This document shows, piece by piece, positions 24,591 to 34,564 of a stretch of 64,000 bases of DNA. Positions within the stretch are counted from its first letter, which is position 1. Each line of letters begins with the position of its first letter. The stretch spans positions 588,485 to 652,484 of the forward strand of contig BDGG01000001.1 of NCBI GenBank assembly GCA_001949185.1, written 5' to 3'. Below the pieces are notes generated by a model. That model ran no database searches, was not told the DNA's origin, and worked only from the letters and a program-made list of their open reading frames with translations. A program made the translations under genes and the position numbers. This DNA is from Ramazzottius varieornatus. Lineage: Eukaryota; Tardigrada; Eutardigrada; Parachela; Ramazzottiidae.

Positions 24591-24712
24591 GGACTCCATA
24601 ACTGTCAGATAGAACGAAAACGGGGCGACCCCGTACCCCCTTTCAATCCAGGTAGTCCCCAACGCCCGCCCTCCCCAAAGCAACCATCACGAACAAATCT
24701 GTCATACAATTA

Positions 24713-25695
24713 CGCGGTGATCACGCCAAGTGACTACCACCTGACGATATTCATGGCGCTCTCGACTGCTTATGGGTTGCTCCACGGAACTTTTTTTCTT
24801 AATTTAATATCCCTGTTGCTGCCTACTAAAAAAAACCTGGCCAGAAAGAATCTCTGTACAAAGTCGAAATTTGTCCTGAGACCAGAGAGGGTGGAACCTC
24901 GTACCTGCTCCGGAGCGAACTTTTCACTCTTTTCCTCATCGGAAAAAAATTGTCTTCCCTCTTCTGCACTTTTGAGCCAGAAGTGCCGATCACAAATTGG
25001 TCAACAGTAAACTGGACAAAAATACAGGGTGCGCGCCAGGAAACAAGGTTTCTCGAAATGGTCTGGCGTTTTTTCCGGTAATCAAAAGCATAAACTGGAA
25101 GCCAGATTATTTATTTCTCTGAATCCGAAACACTTTTGGACATACTTAGGAAAACCTGAGTAAGAGAAGACTTTTCGCGAAAAGTGGGTTCGCACGAATC
25201 GGCAACTTTTCAAGATTTGGAGAGAATTTCAAAAAGTTCTCATCCAGTTGACTGACAAGGCCTTGCAATTCGGAAACCCAACAGAATTAGTCCAAGAACA
25301 GAGCTACACGACAAGCGGTTGTAAGTGCAGACTGTCGGGTTAAAACATAAGTTTTAGTTTTTTCCACGTGGTGTGGTTTCACCTCAAAGTGGTATTTATT
25401 TTATTGAAATGATATTTATTCGTTTATCAGGTTAGTTTAAATCAGATTGGGGAGGCATACTCACGCATGGAGTTCTAGAGTGTCCGGTTTACTCCTGCCG
25501 AAAAATCATCCTCACCAGATGTCATTCTAGTCGACATTTCCAACCAGGATCTCAATTCTTGCAAAAGAGCTATGTCTCAACGAAAGCAGCGTAAAAAGCT
25601 GCGCGAATTTTGTGGAGGGACGGAAGAAAACCCAGACAGTCTGAAGTTTTCTGCGCCAAAGTACCAGATGGTAGTCACTTGGCGTGATCACCCTG
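24713..25695. mobile_element. 983-bp inverted-repeat element nested in the 4.7-kb unit
   Basis: 24716-24738 (GGTGATCACGCCAAGTGACT onward) is the perfect 23-base reverse complement of 25670-25692. Both ends sit next to TA (24711-24712 and 25696-25697), which suggests Tc1/mariner-type insertion. Only one frame inside starts with a plausible run (24717-25010), and it has no known motif. Confidence 0.7.
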
Positions 25696-25960
25696 TATGA
25701 TTCTCTTCAAGGATCTCAGCTAGCTTGATGGCACTTATTCCGCATATTCACATCGTTCTTCAAACACAATGATTGTTGCTACAGCAGAACCGGGGGAACC
25801 CCGGACCCCGGATCTATCCAGGAAGACAGCACACACACCCGCTTTTTCCGCTTATTCTATGGCACTGGAAACAGGAAGGCAAACTCATGTGGGGGTGTGC
25901 CGCGCGCGTAGCCACTATGAAAGTTTTAACCGCGGGTAAAGTTAGGTTCAGCTCCTCGTA

Positions 25961-28900
25961 CCTAGTAAAGTAATGACCGAAGTGTAGTCCGTACGGCCGT
26001 TTGGGCCGGACAGGTACCTAGCGTACACTTTTCTCTATCGGCGCATACGTGGTCGAGCGCATGCTATGCGCCTGTACATAGGTGGCTAATCCACGTGCAA
26101 AATTCTGGACTTGAAAATTTTCAAACGATGACACTTCCTTGCTAGTTGGCTGCTCCCGTTAGTTCTGGCCACCTACCAGCTTACTGTAGTTTCTTCGCTC
26201 ACCTCGATCCCGATCCCTACTCTTTGTTCACCCCTAACACCTTCTAAACGCCGTGTGGTCTGGAGAAAGCACTTGGGGAACAGCCAATCAACGGAAACGC
26301 AGATTTTGCCGTGCCAGATACTGATACCGTTTGTTGCGGCATTCTGCGCCTCAGGAATCCCAAAGGCTGCTGCTGACGGTAAGCAAAGCTCGATTAACGT
26401 TCCAGTGGGTGCTAACGCCAACTAGGGATACCCAGATAGATTTCGTTGTCCAACTTCAGTAAAGATGATGTTTTAGCATTTGAATGTTCTTTGGTTTTTC
26501 AAGATTTCAGCACCTGTTTATTCGATCAAACTGAAAGCAGAGAACGGAGGAGGCCTTCCCTTCGGATCGTCGTAGTTTCTAAACGCAGCAAAAACGCATG
26601 GAGTTCTTCTTTAGCTGTATATATCTGCTGTAGATACAGGATTCAGATACACCGTTCTTCGCGCGAAAATCTAACGGCGCCTACTGCAGTGGACATCTAG
26701 TGCTATATTCCTATGCAACTGAATTTTCTGGTTTACAGGTGGGCAACTGACATCAGAACGAAGTTACCATCCAGCTGAACGAGATGGGATCGGGCGAGAG
26801 CAGCGGAAAGAGTTGTGGTTCTGGGAAAGGTCGCTGGAAGTATCGGCTAGACGAGATGGCTGAACAGCCGTGAAAATGAACATTAGACAACTTATGAACT
26901 GTTTCCACATGACGCGACTGACTGTCAGACTGTCATGTCGGACCTCCATCTGATATAACAGCCTATCAGCCGGCCACCGACTGGGCTCGATCTTTCAACC
27001 AAAGACCAAACCAACTCGGTCGTATCAATCATGAATCCGAGTCCATCACTCCATCTTGATCATCAGTCCGGGGATCCAATCAAACAATCAACCGAACAAA
27101 ATTCACTCGAACAGTAAAAAATAGAACCAATCAATCGAAGAGAAAACTCAAGGCTAATTTTATCAATCAGGCAATCAAACGGATATTTTTGATTGACTGA
27201 TTGGCTAAATCGAGATGCACATGTGATGCGCACACAGGTGCAGTATAGTAGACTCATAGTACGTATTGCTACTAACACCTAGGATGCCTAGTGCGGTGTA
27301 CTCGGAATTTACAACTTTTATTTCTTGGGAGTAATTCCGTACCAGGGCCTCCAACTGAATAAGGTCATACCGGGAAGTCTGATAGCGCGACCACCACTGA
27401 TCATGCTTCCAGCAAATCTTTAACTGAACTTTGTCAGTCTGTATAATCAAGCTTCAAATCAAGCCAGTCAGCGCGGGGAGCAGAACGAACGGTCCACGGA
27501 ACAGCAGTTTTTGTCGCTTCCCTTTTGACTCAGCGACCTGGTTTTCGGTCTTTCGTCGAAAACTTTGAGTCCGTTTGACAGTCTGCTATACATTCGCCAT
27601 ACAGCACGACAAGCCAAGGCCGAAATTACATTACACATAAATTACACCGTAGCTTTACTGGTGTGATCAAGTAATCAACCCGCATGTGGACCGGCTATGT
27701 CGGTATGGCGCGCAGTATGGTTAATTTTGCACGATTTCTTTATTCTGAAATCGCAAAATCAGGTACCAGATTTCGAGCGACCGGACTGTACCTCTTTTTA
27801 TTACGTAAATTTCGGACACCCACCCCCATCTTCACAAACTGCTTATTTTGCTCGCAAGCGGTCAAGAAAGTAAGTGGAACAGTACGCGAATGAAATTGTG
27901 ACTTACTGTTAATTTAACTAAACGAATCTTTGCTGTCTGACGTAAGATTCATCTCCATCTCTACCTGTCGTAAACAAACCGTAAGATTTTTGCGACCAGT
28001 ACCCCATCCGAGGTGCTAACGTAATACTTGTACGGTCCCTTTACGAAGATTTTACCAGTATTCTGCGGTTACTTTTGGTCGCCTCTAAACTAACCGAGAG
28101 CCTTGCTGTAGTTACACCGAAATTGCATCGAAAACGAAAAATATTACGGCAGTTTCGCATAGTCTCCATCCATTGGTCGTTAGTCTTGAATGAAACAAAG
28201 CCACTTTTCAGGTCACTCTTTCCTGGAGTGATATCGAGTAAAATTTGATTCTTGGTGCAAAGGAAAAAACTGGGAACAGTCTACGTTGAAAGTCGCAACG
28301 CAGAAAGGGGTGTGCACCAGGAAACTGAGTTTCCCGCCCCGTGCTCAAGTAGTCAATTCCTATCTGCCTCTATGAATTTCTAAGGTGACCTACTTTCACA
28401 TCACTTTGAACGATGGTGTGATCTACAAAAGATTGGAAACGTCAACGACCCGGAAACTGATCCCAACCAGACGGTACCATACACGTACACTGCATTCCGA
28501 ACCAATTCGAGATAACCCGCTTATGTATTCTAGGTACAGCTGGAAAGCAATAATAGGTATGATAAATTTTCAGTTGAATTTTTGGTCGGGTGGTGTGTCA
28601 GCTGTCCACGCTATACTGCTACAGCCACGACAAACGAACCTTACACACCGTGCGCATACACAGAGGTCGTACAGGAAAGACGTAGCGAGCACAAGGTCAG
28701 TACTATACTCGGGTCAGGAAGCTAGGTTTCCGTCGCGACCTAGTCGCGGTTGAGCTAATTTTCTGTTGAGCGAAAGATCGGAATTTGAAGGTAGCGACCT
28801 AAGCAGGAACAAGCACAAGTACCTGTCTTCGCTACTCGAATTCCGTTGTTCCGAGTATACTATGACACTTGTGCCAGCATAGTTTTGCTGTTCCGCTGTC

Positions 28901-29050
28901 AACAAATCCCGATTTAATTTTTGATCTCCTGTTTCGCTGAAGTTATTTCATCGCTTATCCTTGAAAATTTATCGTTATTTTGAAATGGATTCTAGATCTG
29001 CTGTTACTGCTTTACTGTTGAATTGTCGGTTACGTTTGCTCAGATTATAA
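25961..29050. other. stretch without recognised gene
   Basis: There is no recognised gene. A minus-strand frame at 26173-26421 has protein-like composition but no ATG and no known motif. A family A MITE right end occurs at about 27760-27790, with its interior from about 27580. Confidence 0.35.
27580..27790. mobile_element. truncated family A MITE
   Basis: The right terminus (ATTTCGAGCGACCGGACTGT, ending at 27789) matches that at 23355, and the interior (about 27580-27690) aligns with 23165-23270. No clean left terminus is present. Confidence 0.55.
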
Positions 29051-29059
29051 CAACGCAAA

Positions 29060-30358
29060 GTGGCGCTCAAGCGACAACAATGCTTATCCCTTCTTTCTCG
29101 TCAACGGAAGGCAAGAAGATGGTATGTCCGTCCCGTTAACGTGAATAGGGGAGAATCTGGAGAGTACGTGAGAAGAGTGAAAACCTTCGCAGAGAACATG
29201 GAATACTACATGGAATATTTCCTGATGTCCGAGCCATTGTTCAAGATGCTGCTAAAGCTAGTCACACCGTTGATAACTTATCAGTCAACGTATATACAGC
29301 CCATCAGCTGAAGAACGACTCGTTCTGACTTTAAGGTAAAAGCAAGTAATATTTGTATTCTTTAATCTGGTATATGGAATGGGAGAGTTATAACGAGCAG
29401 ATGTTCGTACAGAATTCTTGGAACGGGTATCACGCAGACTGCAGCAGCCCATTCGTTTGCTATGTCTCAAACAACGATCAGCAAAATTTTCAAAGAAACA
29501 ACGAAGGCCATATACGATGCTCTGAAAGATGTCTACATAGGTGAACCAAGCAAGGAGAGATGGAAGAAGAACGCTGAGAAATTCGAGGTCATGTGGAACG
29601 TTCCTAATTTCATCGGCGCCATTGACGGGAAACATGTCCAAATCAAGGTAAAACTATGTTTGAGATTATGTGCCTTTCTCCGTGTGCACCTTTTACGGTT
29701 GTAAACTTTTTGTAGAAACCAAGAAATAGTGGGAGTAAGTGGATCAACTACAAGGGAACACACTCAGTCGTTCTTATGGCTGTGGCGGGAGCGAACTACA
29801 CATTCGAATATGTGGACGTTGGGTTTGGACGGCAAAGCGACGGTGGAACGTGGCAGAACTGTACTCTGGGCCGAGCTCTGAACGACGGGGAGTTAGTTCT
29901 ACCTCCTAGAAAGCCAGAACAGTGTACGAAGAAGCTACCGTAGGTGTTCGTGGCCGATGCTGCATTCCCCATGTCCGAAAATTTACCGCGACCATTCCCA
30001 GGATACGCTTCGTCAAGTTTAGGCAACCATGAACGCATCTTCAACTACAGGTTCGATATTTTGTACGTAGAGGTGTTCAATCGACCTGAATATTTTATAT
30101 ATTATAACTTGCAGATTGTCAAGGGCTCGTCGGGTGGTGGAGAATGCGGCAAAATGGGGAATCTTCAAGGGACCAATCGACCTGAAACCTATGCAGGTCA
30201 TCTACCGGACCCTAGCATGCTGCGCGCTGCATAATTTTTCTATAAAAGAAAATGCGAAGAGCGGCGAGAGCTACATCCACCCAACCTTGGTGGACAGGAG
30301 GCTCCCGACGGTAGCATTGTACTTGGTTCCTGGCGTAAGACGATGCCTGCAAGTATGA
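29060..30358 (+). pseudogene. PIF/Harbinger transposase, decayed
   Basis: A DDE transposase of the Harbinger type. Exons are about 29060-29335, 29413-29647, 29716-30050 and 30115-30358. RRWYVRPVN and YFLMSEPLFKMLL form the N-terminal domain. The catalytic domain shows IGAIDGKH (first Asp), YVDVGFGRQSDGG (second Asp), FVADAAFPMSENL, ERIFNYR, then LSRARRVVENA. Breaks are a frame loss in the PISAEERL region (about 29300), TAG at 29941 in place of the usual Tyr before VFVAD, and loss of about six residues after VVENA. It starts without an ATG. Introns are conserved, so it is a decayed gene copy, not a processed one. The neighbouring unknown ORFs may or may not belong to it. Confidence 0.88.
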
Positions 30359-30561
30359 TTCCTCTCAAACTAAGCGGAAATGAGACTGGACGTGCTGCTA
30401 TCAGAACAAGAGAAGATTTTTCTGAATTCTTTAATTCTTATGGAAGCGTACCGTAACAAGAAAACATTGTATTTGGTACATTAAAGAAATGAGAATCTTG
30501 CTGCTTTAAAGCTGTTTACATAAACGCTGTGATGTAGAAACTTCTATAAAACCGTACAGTC

Positions 30562-30925
30562 TTAAACGATGCTGTCAAAGTTGTGCTCTTCCGTGGAAAT
30601 GGGCGTGTCAGGACGGTAAGGGAAACCGAGTCGTGTTGCTTCCTCGTACAGAAAGACTGCCACTGCTTGGTCAATCTTCTGTCGGAGGGTTGAATGACCA
30701 GCTGCATCTTGATTCAGCAACGTTGCCGTTATGTAGGAGCCTATAACGTAACTAAAACGGTACGGCTGAAAGATAGAGGCGACGCGGATCTGTAGAGTGA
30801 GATAGACTGATTCGGCGAATTTAATTCCTGCACGTCCTGGCAAAATTTGGGAACGGTAGAGCAGCTGACGTACATATTGTCCCGATGACGTAATCGAAGC
30901 TTTCTGACGTGATGAAGTATCATTT
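30562..30925 (-). pseudogene. unknown ORF fragment, inverted copy 1
   Basis: A minus-strand frame reads YVIGTIC near 30900. After a one- or two-base slip it continues through QILPGRAGIKFAESVYLTL and on to about 30562. The plus-strand frame at about 31095-31273 encodes a clearly related sequence (IFPGRPGMKFADSVYFSLQ), so the two form an inverted duplication about 170 bases apart. The family is not recognised. The only other feature is a predicted alpha/beta-like hydrophobic pattern. Confidence 0.45.
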
Positions 30926-30979
30926 GGTTCTCAATTGATCAGCTGATCGGCGCGAGGCCTATCCCGGGCGCCGCACAGT

Positions 30980-31273
30980 TTGCGTTCCCCCAGCTTCAAA
31001 GACTCTGTGATGAGCTGTTCGGATCATCACGAAACCAGGTCTGCTCAGCAGTTCGTCCCTCCTTCTCAATCAAAAGCGTCAATGAAAGAACACTACGTCA
31101 TCGGAGCAGACTTGTGCGCCCGCGTACGGCAAGCGCTCTCCTATTCCCGAATTTTCCCAGGACGTCCAGGAATGAAATTCGCCGATTCAGTCTATTTCAG
31201 CCTACAGATCAGAGTCTCCTCTGTCTTTCTGCCTTACCGCTTTCAGGATCGGAGTGAACCGGCTGGCGTTTGA
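30980..31273 (+). pseudogene. unknown ORF fragment, inverted copy 2
   Basis: From about 31090 the frame encodes HYVIGADLC, then VRQALSYSRIFPGRPGMKF, then VYFSLQIRVSSVFLPYRF. This aligns over about 50 residues with the minus-strand frame on the other side (30925 down to 30740). It stops at 31273, soon after the shared part, where the minus copy continues for about 50 more residues. The function is unknown. Confidence 0.45.
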
Positions 31274-31490
31274 ACCCTTGTGAGACCAGTGATTCTCGCT
31301 CAGTGAATCAATGGCGTGCGAGTATGGTATCTGTTGGCCTCCAATTTGGCGGGTACGCCCCGTGCATGAGAACACTGCTCGGCCCGCCGACGTGTTGCTT
31401 TGTATCGGTATTCTCGCCTTAACGGTGACCGATTCAGGTATGCATGGCCGACTTGCACACGGTGGATACTCGGCATACTAATACAATGCG

Positions 31491-31741
31491 GTGACTGCGG
31501 TCGTTCGAAATCCGTACCAAATTTTCGGATTTCCAAAACCCGAAAATCATTCAAAGTTAACCGCATAGCTCGCCATGCTCAGACAGCCGGTTGTCTGCGA
31601 CTTGATTACTTGATTACACCAGTTAAAGCACGGTGTAATACATGTGTCATGTAATTTTGGCATTTTGCTTGGCATGTAGTATGGTCGATGTATGGCAGCT
31701 CCTAAACTAAAATTTGGTACGGATTTCGAACAACCGGACTG
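31491..31741. mobile_element. TA-flanked MITE, family A
   Basis: The left end (GTCGTTCGAAATCCGTACCA) and right end (TGGTACGGATTTCGAACAAC, then CGGACTGTA) are inverted over about 33 bases. About 250 bases long and without an ORF, it has the same termini as 23111-23355 and 16113-16382. Confidence 0.7.
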
Positions 31742-32195
31742 TAGTCCGTCACTTTCATGACTTTGTACTCGACTCCGAACCGCACGCGTGCTTCACTTCA
31801 TGGCTGCAATCCAAGCCGGTGGTCCCATACAGCGGTGTCGTTTGGCCCAACTTGCTCCGCTGACGTAGACAAACCAAAACGTCATGATGTAATGCAGCGA
31901 TTATTTAACCCGGCCGACAACAGCACTGCCAGAGAATAAAAACCAATATAAACGCTGATCAGACAATAATATCAACAATCTGCTCGCCTTTGATTGGCGT
32001 TTGATCCCTTTTTCGGCAGTGTTCTTTGGCAGTGTTGTGGTCGGTCTGGTTGAATACTCAATACATTCCATGATAGCGTACTGGCCAGTCTACGTCAGCA
32101 GAGGAAGTTCGGCCTAGCGGAACCGCTGGTCTCATACAAAGTCGTTCGTTTGTCATGCCTGTATGTATTAATATTAATACAGTTACCCTTCACAC

Positions 32196-32507
32196 ATGTG
32201 TGTGAAGGGTCTCTGTATTGCGTCGCAGAGCCCTTTTCTAGGCGATGTGTGCGCTAGCGTTGCTTATGATGAATGCCGACCTGAAGTAGCAGAGAGCGCT
32301 TGTCCTAAGTTATACATATATTGCTATCCCTTTGATTCTTTGTACGAGCATACGTTTGGTTGTTTGTCGTCCGAATTGTCTCAAATTTTGCCTACGTTCG
32401 GTCACACCAAACAAATCGGGCATCAATTTCCAAGCAATAGCTTGAACAACTTTACGAACAGGTCAAATCAAACCCGACCGGGTCGAGGCTACGGTACAAG
32501 AAGATGA
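32196..32507 (+). CDS. hypothetical Cys-containing small protein
   Basis: An ATG-started frame of 103 codons with seven cysteines in the first two thirds (for example ACPKLYIYCYPF). It has no signal peptide, no known domain and no visible splice partners. It lies between repeat elements, so it may be chance. It is kept only because it starts with ATG and its cysteine spacing resembles small secreted proteins. Confidence 0.2.
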   Translation: MCVKGLCIASQSPFLGDVCASVAYDECRPEVAESACPKLYIYCYPFDSLYEHTFGCLSSELSQILPTFGHTKQIGHQFPSNSLNNFTNRSNQTRPGRGYGTRR

Positions 32508-32714
32508 ATGTAACAGAACTACAGACCTAAAGTGCAGTGCCTGGGTCACTCGCTGAAGAGTTTCATACATTTGTCAGACGTCTTTGTGCAATAATCTGCC
32601 GCGTTTGGAAATCCCGGCCTATCGCCACAGGGCCTTTAACGCAACCGGGAACGAGACGGTTGGCTGCTATATGAACACTACTGAATGTACCGCAGAAATA
32701 ACAAGTCCTTCAAC

Positions 32715-33087
32715 TACTGTATTACCTCCAAGGTTCTGCGCAGTCACGTGACATGGAAATGAACTACACCCTATGTAATTTTTACTGTGCAACGAGTTGA
32801 TTGTTTGATTGTAGCCCAACGCGTTACCACTTGTTATGTCAGAACCTCTGGACATGTTAGCTGATCAGGAAGAGATTAATTTTCGGATACTCCTGATGAT
32901 TTCGAAGCGTCTTTCGAGCGCAGTTTCAGTTCGGTGGAAGATTGATTCACGGAAGATTAAAGTGTTACTGTGCTTTAATGGATCGCTGAGTGTCTTCGAT
33001 TGAAGACACGGACACTTTTCTGTCCCCGCCAGGTAATCTTTACGGGCATGTCACGTGACTGCGCAGAACCTTGGAGGTAATACAGTA
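32715..33087. mobile_element. 373-bp element with perfect 41-bp TIRs
   Basis: 32715-32755 (TACTGTATTACCTCCAAGG onward, including CACGTGAC) is the exact reverse complement of 33047-33087. The outer TA of each end is probably the target duplication. No ORF is seen. Identical arms imply a young insertion. A diverged relative is at 39536-39661. Confidence 0.85.
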
Positions 33088-33618
33088 CGAGCAAAGGCAC
33101 TACAGCAAGTAACCCATCAACTCCTGCCGGTGGAAACACCTGCCCAACTCACTGTTCCTGCGGGACGGTGAATCTTGCTGCTCTCATTACTAAAGCGGCC
33201 ACGTCAACCATAACTTCGGAGGCTATTCTGACCCTCACCTCTGCGCCAGTCTGCTACTTTTGGTGTTGGGACTACGTCACCAGTCTTGGTCACACCATCC
33301 ATCACTAGAACCGCCGCATAACAACATTTGCAAGAGTGCGATACCGTGCTGTTCGTCAAGTCAGAGATGTCGTACGTATGCCGCTTTGCTACAACCGTTG
33401 GCTGAACCGCAGACTTTTGCGCTTCGTCTGTACTTTTTTGTATATCGTCAGTTACGATGTGTTCAAATGTCTTTCGATCAAGACTCGAGTGTTATCAGCA
33501 TGCAATTGCGTCCATAAACAACATTGTTGCGGAACACATGTATAGAAGTTTTGAAACTTCTGTATCGATGCAGGTAATGAGTCGCTTCTTCTGTCGAGAT
33601 GCACCTATCCATTTCGGG

Positions 33619-34125
33619 TACGAGGAGCGAGGCCCTACTTTATCCGTTTGCCGGAAAGGCGACTCCTTTTTCCACTGTCTATTTTCTCACTAACCTTTCG
33701 CTATCAAAACCCCAAACTAATTTACAAGTACCCTCTAAAACTTTCCTGTCCAGCCGAAAGCGGGATCAAATAAAAGATCATGACAGGAAAAATTCTAGAG
33801 CGGAAGTCGTTGAGGAATTTCGTTTGATACTAGGGAACACGCTTTCTGCAGAGGGCATAACAAGCCGGGACAAGTAAACCACAGATGCGCCCGACCGAGC
33901 AGAATCACACATTTCTAAATGTGGGCCTAAGGTTAATCATGATGTCACATGACCGTTTTTCATCAAAATCAGAACGGCTGAAACTTTTTACACTCTTCCG
34001 TGGCTGCCTTATGGCGGTGAACGTGGTCAGCTGATTTTAACCAAGCTAGGCAGCTAACATCGCCGCCTGCAGAATTTGACTGTACAAAGTATGCTCGTGG
34101 ACGAAGTAGGGCCTCGCTCCTCGTA
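33619..34125. mobile_element. TACGAGG-ended inverted-repeat element
   Basis: The ends read GGTACGAGGAGCGAGGCCCT at 33617 and the exact complement ending at 34127. The match is about 25 bases and is flanked by TA in the right register. At 507 bases it carries no plausible transposase. It shares its first ten bases with the 4.7-kb unit at 21241. Confidence 0.75.
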
Positions 34126-34564
34126 CCCATTGAGAAATGAAAGATATGCAGCACAGCGTACAAGTATTCAGTTGACTTGCAATCAATCGTAGACAATGGC
34201 AACGATCAGTGACAGCGAACGCAGCAGCGTGCAGCGAAAAGAATGATTGTGTCTTGCTCATGCGAGTGTTCTCATCCATAAATGTTCTGGATCCAGAGCC
34301 GCGATGCAGGACTACAGATAAAGCTAAACAGCGTAACGCATTGCAATTTTGTTCTTGTTGAAACAGCACCAGTCCACAGAGTAAGTGATTTCTGCCACCA
34401 CAGTGTCACACAGTGCTCAACTATTCCGTACAGAGTCAATGCCGCAAAGCCGCTGACTGGTTATGGAATGATCACACTACTAGTATCGTTTACGGCGCTC
34501 TGACCACGGTTTGATTCAGAAGCTTTGGTCATGGTGAACCGATATACACTCAAGACCCGCGCAG

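Larger units (their letters stand above)
21241..25960. mobile_element. 4.7-kb unit bounded by perfect 41-bp inverted repeats
   Basis: The 41 bases at 21241-21281 (starting TACGAGGAGCTGAACC) are the exact reverse complement of 25920-25960. Inside each end lies GTGGCTACGCGCGCGGCAC or its complement, about 60 bases further in on the left than on the right. The outer TA of each end may be the target duplication. I see no transposase. Inside are a family A MITE (23111-23355), a family B repeat (24360-24590), a 983-base inverted-repeat element (24713-25695) and AT/GC-mixed DNA with scattered GGAATAAGCAAA-like short repeats (about 21640-22630). It is either a large non-autonomous DNA transposon or two members of one MITE family facing each other. 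Confidence 0.7.
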
